Below are positions 6,604 through 13,801 of a stretch of 18,773 nt of DNA, piece after piece. The stretch is from Oscillospiraceae bacterium (GTDB taxonomy: Bacteria; Bacillota; Clostridia; Saccharofermentanales; Saccharofermentanaceae): assembly GCA_902803695.1 (NCBI GenBank), contig CADCQX010000262.1:1-18773 (forward strand). The letters run 5' to 3'. The notes under the pieces were generated by a model. That model had not been told where the DNA came from and made no database searches. It worked only from the letters and a program-made list of their open reading frames with translations. Numbering within the stretch: the first letter of the stretch is position 1; each line of letters begins with the position of its first letter. A program made the translations under genes and the position numbers.

Positions 6604-7569
6604 ATGAATGACATTACGAGAAAATACTTGAACAACTTTATCGCAGATTTTGAAAGTGCAAAGAAGATCTGCAGATGGGATGGAGCAGCATCAGCAGCAA
6701 CCATGGCAGCAACGTTTATCGGAAATGATCTGCCGACAGACATTAATGCGATCACAAAGGCTCAGCAGGTTATTAAGAAGAACGCAGGAGTCTTCTCAGG
6801 ATTGAGATTCGGTTATGCCAGAAATATCGTTACAGCAGCTGTATCTATGGCAGACGATCAGGAAAGTGCGATCAAGACTATCGCCAAGATCGAAGCAGAT
6901 CTGAAGCCTGGTATGTTTGAGTCATTCCAGTGGATCATCTGCGCTACCATGATCTACCTTAACAGTGAGAATGGTGACTATGAGACAGCCGTTAACAGAA
7001 CGAGAATGATCTATAACGATATCGCTAAGAATCATCCGATCATCGGAGGCAGCAAGCATGTTGCAAACTGTGCTCTGCTCGCTATGTCCGACAAGGATCC
7101 TATATATGTTTCCGAAGAATATGAGGAGTGCTATAAGGAACTCATCAAGATCTACGGTAAGGGTTCTGCTTCTCTTTATGCTTCAGCAGCTATGAGCCTG
7201 TTCGGCGGTGGTGCTGATATCAAGGCAGAGAAGGTTAAGATGCTCCATCAGACACTTAAGGGCATGAGATTCCACTTTACTACAGACGGACTCGAGATCA
7301 TTGCTTTGATCTCAGGACTCTTTGGTGAGAATCCGCAGGACATCTTAAGAGATATGGTTGAAGTAAGTAACGAACTTTCCAAGGTAAAAGGAATGGGCGC
7401 ATGGGGTGTTGGCGACAAGGTCAGAAACATGCTCGCAGCAACCATCGTTATTGACGCTTGCACAGAGGACAGAAAAGAAGCGTGCTTTGCTAAGCAGGCC
7501 ATCATGAATATCCTTTGCCAGTCGATGTCTGACAATGACACAACAGCAGTAATGGTTACGACCATGTAA
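6604..7569 (+). CDS. DUF4003-like cytosolic protein
   Basis: The 321-residue soluble, mainly helical protein has no signal peptide or TM helix. The start at ATG 6604 follows AAAGGAAG (6589-6596); a TTG at 6556 extends the frame but has no ribosome binding site. Features such as NFIADFESAKKICRWDG near the N-terminus, NAGVFSGLRFGYARNIVTAAVS, and an alternating helical pattern (MIYNDIAKNHPIIGGSKHVANCALLA) resemble the DUF4003 family of Firmicutes, which is also about 320 residues long. That assignment is from memory and moderate. No catalytic motif is visible and the biological role is unknown. It stands alone between the ECF operon and the metallophosphoesterase gene. Confidence 0.75.
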   Translation: MNDITRKYLNNFIADFESAKKICRWDGAASAATMAATFIGNDLPTDINAITKAQQVIKKNAGVFSGLRFGYARNIVTAAVSMADDQESAIKTIAKIEADLKPGMFESFQWIICATMIYLNSENGDYETAVNRTRMIYNDIAKNHPIIGGSKHVANCALLAMSDKDPIYVSEEYEECYKELIKIYGKGSASLYASAAMSLFGGGADIKAEKVKMLHQTLKGMRFHFTTDGLEIIALISGLFGENPQDILRDMVEVSNELSKVKGMGAWGVGDKVRNMLAATIVIDACTEDRKEACFAKQAIMNILCQSMSDNDTTAVMVTTM

Positions 7570-7626
7570 GTTAAGAATTGAATTATCCATTAAGACGCAG
7601 CGCAAATATCCGTCTTTATGAGATGA

Positions 7627-7635
7627 TGTTATAAT
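7627..7635 (+). promoter_or_regulatory. Extended -10 promoter for the metallophosphoesterase gene
   Basis: TGTTATAAT (7627-7635) is a perfect extended -10 (TGnTATAAT) 43 bases before ATG 7678. No good -35 is seen at the right distance, which is usual for extended -10 promoters. The same GATGTTATAAT string occurs before the gene at 17124. Confidence 0.6.
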
Positions 7636-7677
7636 CCTATACATCTAAACCGTTGATTGATTCAAGGAAGAAAGTAT

Positions 7678-9048
7678 ATGAAGTATGCAATAATCTCAGA
7701 TGTGCACGGAAATATGCCTGCGCTTAATGCTGTTTTGGAAGATGCAAGGAATAGAGGCATCACGGAATTTATATTCGCAGGTGATTACTGCCTCAGCAGT
7801 CCCTATCCGGATCAGGTTATAAGTGCCATCAGAAATGTACAAAATAAGCATGTTATCCGCGGTAATGAGGAACGCTATCTGGAGAATCTGATTGGTAAGG
7901 ACCAGAGCCTTTGGACCGACGGTCAGATGCAGATCTCATATTGGAATTATAGAAATATCAGTGCGGACAATCTGGAGTATCTTCTCGCGCAACCTGCAAG
8001 TATTGATCTTGAGCGTGACGGCAGGAATATCCATATTACTCATTCGCTCGAGGGTTTTATCGGCGAGAACGAGTTCAGGCTCATAGGTCCCGGTGTGCAG
8101 GCAAAGAAATATAAAGGCAAGCCTATTGATCCCGAGACATTGAAGAGGGATGAGACCTCTACTATTGAAGCTGATGATGCTTTTCGAAAAAGATTGTCGG
8201 AACTTGAAGACGGAATATATATCTTCGGACATTCACATGTGCAGTGGAGTTACAAGGTTCCGGGAAAAGAAGTCTATCTCATAAATCCGGGATCATGCGG
8301 ACTGCCTTTGGACGGCATCGAAAACACGCTTCCTTATACGATACTTGATATTGAAAACGGACTCGTAGGAATTGAGCAGATAAGGGTCGGATTTGATCTT
8401 GCGGCATATGCGAAAACTCTGGAAGATTCCACGCAGTTTAAAGAAGCAAATGTGTGGACGAAGGTCATAATGAAAGAGCTAAGTTCATCGAGGGAAAAGA
8501 TCACTTTTTTCATCGATTATGTCAACAGGTATGCCGAAAAGATCGGTGATGAGAGAAGGCCGTTCGCGGTCGACACCTGGGAAGCGGCTTATGAGAAATG
8601 GGAGGAGTCAATGAACGGTTACGTTTTTTACGGTAATGAAGAGGCGGCGAAGGTTCATGCCGGTGAGAGGATCTTAAAGGAGATCGATACTCCGCTGGAT
8701 CTTTATGATGCGCTGTCGAAGATATGGTGCAGGGAAACATGCGCACCAAGAATGCAGGATAAGTGGACGCCTGAGAACATGACCTACGGGCAGTGTTCGA
8801 TAACGGCTTTTCTGGTGCAGGATCTTTTCGGAGGCGTTGTTAAGGGCGTGCTTTTGGAGGATGGAAATTATCATTGCTACAATGTTGTCGACGGTCATGT
8901 TTTCGACCTGACGAGTGAGCAGTTTGATGAGGAGTTAGTTTATTCTCCTGATGATAAGGTGCAGACAAGGGAAGAGCATTTTCGAAAAGAAGAGAAGAAA
9001 AGAAGGTACGAGAACCTTAAGGAAAAACTGTTTTTGTCGGTAGAATGA
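7678..9048 (+). CDS. Metallophosphoesterase fused to a YunG-like domain
   Basis: This is a 456-residue cytosolic protein. Residues 1-240 are a calcineurin-like metallophosphoesterase of the YfcE/Metallophos_2 type, with D8-x-H10 (ISDVHGN), GD at 35-36, GNE at 62-64, H122 and GHSH at 184-187, so the bimetal site looks intact. After a helical linker (about 250-325), residues 330-452 match the YunG family (WCRETCAPRMQDKW, YGQCSITAFLVQDLFGG, YHCYNVVDGHVFDLTSEQF). C373, H399 and D410 are ordered like a papain/transglutaminase-type triad. ATG 7678 has AAGGAAG (7664-7670); a TTG at 7657 is a less likely start. The first half should hydrolyse a phosphodiester or phosphomonoester. The second half is of unknown activity. 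YunG-like proteins are normally stand-alone and about 120 residues long, so the fusion is notable. Confidence 0.88.
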   Translation: MKYAIISDVHGNMPALNAVLEDARNRGITEFIFAGDYCLSSPYPDQVISAIRNVQNKHVIRGNEERYLENLIGKDQSLWTDGQMQISYWNYRNISADNLEYLLAQPASIDLERDGRNIHITHSLEGFIGENEFRLIGPGVQAKKYKGKPIDPETLKRDETSTIEADDAFRKRLSELEDGIYIFGHSHVQWSYKVPGKEVYLINPGSCGLPLDGIENTLPYTILDIENGLVGIEQIRVGFDLAAYAKTLEDSTQFKEANVWTKVIMKELSSSREKITFFIDYVNRYAEKIGDERRPFAVDTWEAAYEKWEESMNGYVFYGNEEAAKVHAGERILKEIDTPLDLYDALSKIWCRETCAPRMQDKWTPENMTYGQCSITAFLVQDLFGGVVKGVLLEDGNYHCYNVVDGHVFDLTSEQFDEELVYSPDDKVQTREEHFRKEEKKRRYENLKEKLFLSVE

Positions 9049-9086
9049 CTTGTGTTTGACGGGTTTTCCGGCGGGGGAAATGTCTA

Positions 9087-9092
9087 TATAAT
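9087..9092 (+). promoter_or_regulatory. -10 element for the GH39 gene
   Basis: TATAAT lies 30 bases before ATG 9123 within the 74-base gap after the preceding gene. The TTGACG at 9056-9061 is 25 bases upstream, too far to be its -35, so recognition of the -35 is unclear. Confidence 0.45.
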
Positions 9093-9122
9093 TGTTCCAA
9101 AATGCGACAAAGAGGTAAGTGT

Positions 9123-10610
9123 ATGATCAAGATCGAAAACAAGGAATTTACATTCAACAACTATGTCGACAGTTGTATCGGAACGGGCAGGATGGGCCTG
9201 GCGCTCCAGAAGGAGTATATGGATCAGCTGGCGTTCGTTCAGAAATATATCGGATTCAAGCACATAAGAGGTCACGGACTTTTCTCGGATGATATGGCGA
9301 TCTATCAGGAGCGCGACTTCACGAAGTTCGGCGGCGAATTTATGATCGACTATAACTTCACATATCTGGATCTTGTTATGGACGGTTATAAGGCTCTCGG
9401 AATAAGGCCTTATCTCGAGCTGGGATTTATGCCGCAGAAGATGGCGTCCGGAGACCAGACTGTTTTCTATTGGAAGGGAAATGTTACTCCGCCTAAGGAC
9501 TATGCTGCATGGCAGAAACTTATTAAGGTTACGCTGGAGCATCTGATCGACCGCTACGGTCTCGAGGAGGTTCTCACATGGCCTGTGGAAGTATGGAACG
9601 AACCAAACCTTACTGTGTTCTGGAAGGATGCATCGAAGGAGGAATACTTTAAGCTTTTCAAGGCTTCTTTCGAGGCGGTCAAGAGCGTTAACGAGAATTT
9701 CAAGGTCGGTGGTCCTGCCGTATGCGGCGGTTCCGACAGGGAATGGATACAGGCTTTCCTGGAGTTCTGCGATAGGGAAGACATCATGCCTGACTATATC
9801 TCACGTCACCACTACTGCACTGATCAGCCTAAATATGTTGGTCACTACGGCTATGCAAATCTCCTGGATCCTGAGAACAATGATGACGGATTCCCGGACC
9901 TTCATTCCACAAGAGAGATCATCGACAGCTTCCCTAAGTTCAAGGGATTGGAGATCCACTGCACTGAATTCAACACATCTTATATTCCGAACTGTCCTTT
10001 GCACGACACCAATCTGAATGCTGCATATATCGCTCATCAGTTGTCGAGATTAGGTGATGATAACGTCTCTTATTCGTACTGGACTTTCGGAGATATCTTC
10101 GAGGAGGCAGGCGTTCCGTTTACACCGTTCCACGGAGGATTCGGTCTTGTTGCAAACGGCGTTATCCCGAAGCCTACTTTCTGGACGTTCGTATTCTTCA
10201 AGAAGCTTAAAGAGCAGGAATATAAGTGCGTATATAAGGACGATGATTCCGTTATCGTCAAGTTCCCGAACGGCGAGTACAGAGGAATTCTCTGGAACAG
10301 ATTCACTGAGGGAAAAGAGATGGGATTCGAATTCCCTGAGAACGAATATTCATTCGTAAGCGAGATCTGCGACGAGGATACATGTAACCCGTTGAAGGTA
10401 TGGCACGATATGGGCGAGCCGTCATCTCTTGATGATGCACAGAAAGATATCCTTAAGCGTTCTGCAGTTCCGCTCATCAAGACAGACCGTTCAAACGGTA
10501 AGGTCAGCTTTGAAGTTAAGGGAAACGGAGTTATCTATTTCTCTTTGAAACCGAATAAGATAACACCCGACCGCGGCTATGATTACGAGCGCGTGATCGG
10601 GCGTAAATAA
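9123..10610 (+). CDS. xynB: Intracellular GH39 beta-xylosidase
   Basis: The 495-residue protein is a typical family-39 glycoside hydrolase that releases xylose from the non-reducing end of xylo-oligosaccharides with retention of configuration. The acid/base Glu160 is in VEVWNEPNLTVFW and the nucleophile Glu282 is in HCTEFNTSY. Other family blocks are present: FKHIRGHGLFSDDM, YLELGFMPQKMASG, GGPAVCGG, ISRHHYCTD and YWTFGDIFEEAG. The C-terminal ~100 residues form the beta-sandwich part. No signal peptide is present, so it acts on imported oligosaccharides. ATG 9123 follows AGAGGT at about 9110-9115; an ATG at 9102 lacks a site. No sugar transporter or regulator lies next to it. Specificity for xylose rather than another sugar is a family expectation. 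Confidence 0.93.
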   Translation: MIKIENKEFTFNNYVDSCIGTGRMGLALQKEYMDQLAFVQKYIGFKHIRGHGLFSDDMAIYQERDFTKFGGEFMIDYNFTYLDLVMDGYKALGIRPYLELGFMPQKMASGDQTVFYWKGNVTPPKDYAAWQKLIKVTLEHLIDRYGLEEVLTWPVEVWNEPNLTVFWKDASKEEYFKLFKASFEAVKSVNENFKVGGPAVCGGSDREWIQAFLEFCDREDIMPDYISRHHYCTDQPKYVGHYGYANLLDPENNDDGFPDLHSTREIIDSFPKFKGLEIHCTEFNTSYIPNCPLHDTNLNAAYIAHQLSRLGDDNVSYSYWTFGDIFEEAGVPFTPFHGGFGLVANGVIPKPTFWTFVFFKKLKEQEYKCVYKDDDSVIVKFPNGEYRGILWNRFTEGKEMGFEFPENEYSFVSEICDEDTCNPLKVWHDMGEPSSLDDAQKDILKRSAVPLIKTDRSNGKVSFEVKGNGVIYFSLKPNKITPDRGYDYERVIGRK

Positions 10611-10630
10611 ATCTTATTTCAGTTCAGGGA

Positions 10631-11824
10631 TTATTTGTATTCGTACTCACAGACGAATCCGAAGAAGCCGGCCATACTAGGTTCGTTTCCGATCGGATCA
10701 TCGGAAACATGCTGAACATACATGCTGCCGTCCTGTCCGCTTATTCCTGCAACGTAATAGTCACCGTTTCCGCCGTAATCCTCATAGCCGTCAGGCATTG
10801 TAGGTTCGCCGACGAACAGTGATGCGTATTCGGTATTGTAACTGATGACTGATGCGATGGTGAGAGCCTCTCTCTCAGAATCGAATGTTGCCAGGTGACC
10901 GCCCATCTCTTCACACTTCTTTACTGCTTCGTCGTAAGTGCAGTCGCACATTACTACCTCGTAGTGGTGTTCGTTATTGGCGAGCGGAATGAAGTCATTG
11001 GAAAGGTCATAGTAATCATCTTCAGACGGGATATCAGGCTCGTATTCGCCAACGACTCCGAGAAGTTCGATCTCGCCGTTATCAGATGTGTACCAGCAAA
11101 CATCGGAGGTATAATCTTCAGGATCCTCAAAGTCGGTGAAGTAACTGTAGAGTGTGTCTGTCGACATTTCATTGTTGACGCGGAAGACCTCTATATTGGT
11201 GTAAGCTGCTCCGCCTGATCCGCAGTTATAGAATGAACCGTCATTCAAAAGGATCATCTGATTTCTTGCCCATCCTTCAAATACGAGAGTCGGTAGATAT
11301 TCCTCTGATCTGGTGTAGAGAGCAAGGATGGAATATGAAACGTCTGATTCGTATTCAAACTTGCCCACGATCATGAGTTCAGGGATATCGTCGTTATTTA
11401 CGTCCTTAAGGACATATCCCAGATTGTTCTGCGAAGTAGCGTAGTCGTTATACATAACGAATTCACACACGCCCATCATTTCCCAGATGTCATCTTCGGT
11501 AGCGTTTCCGGATGCCAGGTACATTATGTTGTCCATGACCTCGCCGTAGTAGCTGATCTCGGAAGATGTAACAGGTTCGATACCGGGATCGACAGATGGT
11601 TCAGTTTCATCTGTATCCTCAGTCTCCTCTGTTTCTTCTGTGTCTTCTGTAGCCTCTGTATCTTCAGTTTCCTCTTCTTCGGTCTCTTCTTCCTCTTCCT
11701 CCTCCTCGTCGTCATCGTCACGACGGGAACTCCTCTTGCCGCTTGATGTGCCGCAGGCGCCGATCAACATGGCGAAAGCGAGAACAAGAGCAATGATAGT
11801 GGTGAATCTTTTCAAACTCTTCAT
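10631..11824 (-). CDS. Lipoprotein with acidic linker and C-terminal C-type-lectin-like domain
   Basis: This 397-residue protein starts at 11824, where GGAGGG (11831-11836, minus strand) lies 6 bases upstream. The signal peptide ends in the lipobox IGAC (Cys24). Residues 34-76 are an extreme Asp/Glu/Thr stretch with eight consecutive Glu. Residues ~85-260 include YVLKDVNNDDIPELMIVG, a calcium-loop-like motif seen in bacterial surface proteins, and several Tyr-rich strands. Residues ~286-397 look like a C-type lectin fold: HHYEVVMCDCTYDEAVKKCEEMGGHLATFDSEREA at the start and GFFGFVCEYE at the end. The domain might bind sugar or protein at the cell surface, which is inference. It is convergent with the GH39 gene (20-base gap) and divergent from nnrE. 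Confidence 0.85.
   Translation of the reverse strand: MKSLKRFTTIIALVLAFAMLIGACGTSSGKRSSRRDDDDEEEEEEEETEEEETEDTEATEDTEETEETEDTDETEPSVDPGIEPVTSSEISYYGEVMDNIMYLASGNATEDDIWEMMGVCEFVMYNDYATSQNNLGYVLKDVNNDDIPELMIVGKFEYESDVSYSILALYTRSEEYLPTLVFEGWARNQMILLNDGSFYNCGSGGAAYTNIEVFRVNNEMSTDTLYSYFTDFEDPEDYTSDVCWYTSDNGEIELLGVVGEYEPDIPSEDDYYDLSNDFIPLANNEHHYEVVMCDCTYDEAVKKCEEMGGHLATFDSEREALTIASVISYNTEYASLFVGEPTMPDGYEDYGGNGDYYVAGISGQDGSMYVQHVSDDPIGNEPSMAGFFGFVCEYEYK
11640..11720. repeat. Low-complexity Glu/Thr/Asp-coding repeat in the lectin-like lipoprotein
   Basis: On the minus strand, GAG/GAA, GAT/GAC and ACT/ACA codons repeat as ETED/TEET units (residues 36-76), shown on the plus strand as CTTCTTCCTC-type triplets. 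Such tracts are prone to length change by slippage and probably form an extended acidic spacer lifting the lectin domain off the membrane. Confidence 0.8.
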
Positions 11825-11846
11825 AATGTGCCCTCCAAAATAGTTT

Positions 11847-11874
11847 TTGGTTATAATCGGATTATACCTATAAT
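11847..11874 (+). promoter_or_regulatory. Promoter of nnrE overlapping the divergent promoter
   Basis: TTGGTT (11847-11852) and TATAAT (11869-11874) are 16 bases apart. The -10 lies only 2 bases from the -10 of the opposite promoter, so the two probably exclude each other. The inverted repeat TATAATCGGATTATA (11852-11866) lies across both. Confidence 0.6.
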
Positions 11875-11889
11875 AAAATTGACATTCAA
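11861..11889 (-). promoter_or_regulatory. SigA-type promoter of the lectin-like lipoprotein
   Basis: On the minus strand, TTGAAT (11889-11884) and TATAAT (11866-11861) are 17 bases apart, a near-consensus housekeeping promoter. Transcription should begin near 11854, about 30 bases before the start codon. It overlaps the forward promoter of nnrE. Confidence 0.75.
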
Positions 11890-11909
11890 CGAGACAGGCG
11901 GAGACGATA

Positions 11910-12530
11910 ATGGCAACTTGCGTATCGACAGAAGTAATGAGAAACAGTGACAGATGGACTATCGAGAATCTGGTGCCGTCCAAGGTTTTGATGGAAAGAG
12001 CGGGGAAGGCTATTTTCGAGCAGACCGAATGGAAGGCGCCTGTGGGAATAGTGTGCGGCAAGGGCAACAACGCGGGCGACGGATTCGTGGTGGCAGGGCT
12101 CCTCAAGGATCATGGGATCGACTGCGAGATCGTGCTTTTGTACGAGGACAGTTTCTCTGAGGATGGAAGGTATTTTTATGACAAGTGTCTCGAAAAAGGC
12201 GTGCCCGTTGTAAGACAAGGTCGCTATCAGGAATACAACACTATCCTGGACGCGATATTCGGAACGGGATTCAAGGGTGAGGTTAGAGAGCCCGCCAAAA
12301 GCGCCATCGAGAGCATCAACAGTTCGGGTGCGTATGTGGTATGCGCCGACATCAATAGCGGCCTTAACGGCGATACGGGACTTGGGGATCTGTATGTTAT
12401 CTCTGATCTCACCGTGTCGATCGGAACCTACAAGTATGGGCATTTTCTGGGCAATGCGGATAAGGCTATGAAGCACAAGGTCAACTGCGATATCGGCATC
12501 AGGATCATCGGGGAGACAAGGGAGCTTTAA
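11910..12530 (+). CDS. nnrE: NAD(P)H-hydrate epimerase
   Basis: A 206-residue, single-domain YjeF_N protein. It interconverts R and S forms of hydrated NAD(P)H so that a separate dehydratase can repair the cofactor. The signatures are the phosphate/K+ loop GIVCGKGNNAGDGFVVAG (residues 46-63), DAIFGTGFKGEV (114-125) and ADINSGLNGDTG (147-158), the last with Asn in place of the usual Pro of DIPSG. The N-terminus, VSTEVMRNSDRWTIENLVPSKVLMERAG, aligns with family members from their first residues, supporting ATG 11910 even though its ribosome binding site (AGGCGGAG, 11896-11903) is modest. Many bacteria fuse this domain to the ADP-dependent NAD(P)H-hydrate dehydratase. Here the protein ends after the epimerase, so the dehydratase must lie elsewhere. 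Confidence 0.9.
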   Translation: MATCVSTEVMRNSDRWTIENLVPSKVLMERAGKAIFEQTEWKAPVGIVCGKGNNAGDGFVVAGLLKDHGIDCEIVLLYEDSFSEDGRYFYDKCLEKGVPVVRQGRYQEYNTILDAIFGTGFKGEVREPAKSAIESINSSGAYVVCADINSGLNGDTGLGDLYVISDLTVSIGTYKYGHFLGNADKAMKHKVNCDIGIRIIGETREL

Positions 12531-12606
12531 GGTTTCTTGTGTGATATGTAGGAATTTTTCGGGCAATTTCAGTAAAACTTATATAAATGACGGTTAGGGG
12601 AGCGCA

Positions 12607-12634
12607 TTACAAAAAGTTTGTAAGATGCTAATAT
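12607..12634 (+). promoter_or_regulatory. Palindrome and possible promoter of the acidic lipoprotein
   Basis: TTACAAA (12607-12613) and TTTGTAA (12617-12623) form a 7+3+7 inverted repeat that could be an operator. Its left arm, TTACAA, also serves as a plausible -35 with TAATAT (12629-12634) 16 bases on, which would start transcription near 12641. Confidence 0.4.
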
Positions 12635-12644
12635 ATTTTTATGA

Positions 12645-12668
12645 TTTCGGATCCGGGCGGATCCAAAA
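12645..12668 (+). other. 5'-UTR stem-loop just before the ribosome binding site
   Basis: GGATCC (12649-12654) pairs with GGATCC (12659-12664) across a GGGC loop, with flanking T-A pairs beyond one mismatch. The hairpin would lie at the very 5' end of the transcript and 7 bases before the GGAGGG site (12672-12677). It may protect the mRNA from decay or modulate translation. Confidence 0.5.
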
Positions 12669-12682
12669 AATGGAGGGCAAAT

Positions 12683-13645
12683 ATGGCTAAAAGTGCTATG
12701 AAAAAATTCGTTGCAGTCATGATCGCAGGATCCATGGTTTTCGCTCTTGCTGCTTGCGGCAAGCCGACTCCTGAGAAGTTCAAGAATTCTGCCGTCAAGA
12801 AACTCGGTGCAACAGAGATCGATATCGATGATATCGAAGATATGCAAAAAGATAAGGAATCAGCCGAAGAACTTCAGGATGATCTTGAAGACGGTGTAGT
12901 TCTTTATGTTACAGGTGACGATCTCGAAGACCTGATGGACGACGAGAAGGATGTCGAAGAGAGAAAAGAAGAGGCTGAGGAAGCACTCGACGAACTCAAG
13001 GAGAACGGCATCGATGTCGAGGACATCATCGGTTTCGATCCTTCCGACTGGGACGTTGATGATATTGAAGATATGACAGTATATTCCATCGGCGACAATC
13101 TCGATAAGACTGAGAAGGTGTCACTCGAAGGTGCAGCAGTCATCCAGTTCGCTGACAAGGAGAAGGCTAATGAGGCTTTCGAGGGTTTTGCTACTAACTA
13201 TGTTGAGACTTCAGGTATCAATCTTGATGAACTCAATAAGGGTGAGATCGTAAGCAAGGGCCATAACGTGCAGTTCATCCTTAACGGCGACTCTGATCTT
13301 ATCGGTGATCTTATCGTAGATCTTGTTACACTTTTGGCAGACAAGACAGATATGGATAAGGAACTTGCCAAGGAAGAGATAAAGGAATTCAAGAGCAAGA
13401 TCAAGGAGCAGATCGACGAGGATATCGTCTTCACCTTGGGTGTTTACTACAACAACGGAACAATGACGATCATCTATGGTATCAGTATGAAGGGTGACCT
13501 CGACAACATCCCTGAGATCGCTAAGACTCTCGGTGTTACGGATCCTACAAAGATCGAGATGAGTGACGCAATGTACGACGGCTTCATCGATTTCATCGAC
13601 GAGAGCATCAGCGACAAGATCCTTGAGAATCTCCATCTCACATAA
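12683..13645 (+). CDS. Acidic lipoprotein of unknown function
   Basis: This 320-residue protein has a signal peptide and a good lipobox (FALAAC, Cys25). The mature part begins with KPTPEKFKNSAVKKLGATEIDIDDIEDM and is strongly acidic: residues ~45-115 are rich in Asp/Glu helices (EELQDDLEDG, DDEKDVEERKEEAEEALDELKENG). A later mixed region includes EGAAVIQFADKEKANEAFEGF, a pattern reminiscent of surface lipoproteins that monitor a membrane or cell-envelope property, although I do not recognise a named family. ATG 12683 follows GGAGGG (12672-12677) by 5 bases. It is closed by a strong terminator. It could be a calcium- or peptide-binding surface protein; no assignment is justified. Confidence 0.75.
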   Translation: MAKSAMKKFVAVMIAGSMVFALAACGKPTPEKFKNSAVKKLGATEIDIDDIEDMQKDKESAEELQDDLEDGVVLYVTGDDLEDLMDDEKDVEERKEEAEEALDELKENGIDVEDIIGFDPSDWDVDDIEDMTVYSIGDNLDKTEKVSLEGAAVIQFADKEKANEAFEGFATNYVETSGINLDELNKGEIVSKGHNVQFILNGDSDLIGDLIVDLVTLLADKTDMDKELAKEEIKEFKSKIKEQIDEDIVFTLGVYYNNGTMTIIYGISMKGDLDNIPEIAKTLGVTDPTKIEMSDAMYDGFIDFIDESISDKILENLHLT

Positions 13646-13667
13646 TAGATAAACAGTAAAGATACAT

Positions 13668-13698
13668 AGGGCTCCCCTCAAAGGGAGCCTTTTTCTTT
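13668..13698 (+). terminator. Rho-independent terminator after the acidic lipoprotein
   Basis: A 7-bp GC-rich stem, GGCTCCC (13670-13676) with GGGAGCC (13683-13689), has a 6-base loop and is followed by TTTTTCTTTT. This is a textbook intrinsic terminator. Confidence 0.92.
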
Positions 13699-13801
13699 TC
13701 CTCGAAGACGCCCTCCAGGCGCGCATTCGAGCACTACGGTAGATTTTTTCGCGGAAAATGCTTATTATTTACAGGTAATTCGTGATAAACGGAGGAAACA
13801 T

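Noticed and set aside
7592..7616. AAGACG/CGTCTT hairpin after the DUF4003-like gene
   Set aside because: Stem of only 6 bp, 13-base loop and no T run, so not a convincing terminator.
9056..9061. TTGACG as -35 of the GH39 gene
   Set aside because: The spacer to TATAAT is 25 bases, too long for sigma-70-type promoters.
11825..12106. N-terminal extension of the lipoprotein frame on the minus strand
   Set aside because: The real start at 11824 has a GGAGG site and a lipoprotein signal peptide; the extension runs through the promoter region and the opposite gene nnrE.
11886..12566. 226-residue frame on the minus strand opposite nnrE
   Set aside because: Antisense shadow of nnrE, which has clear family motifs; no ribosome binding site or recognisable domain.
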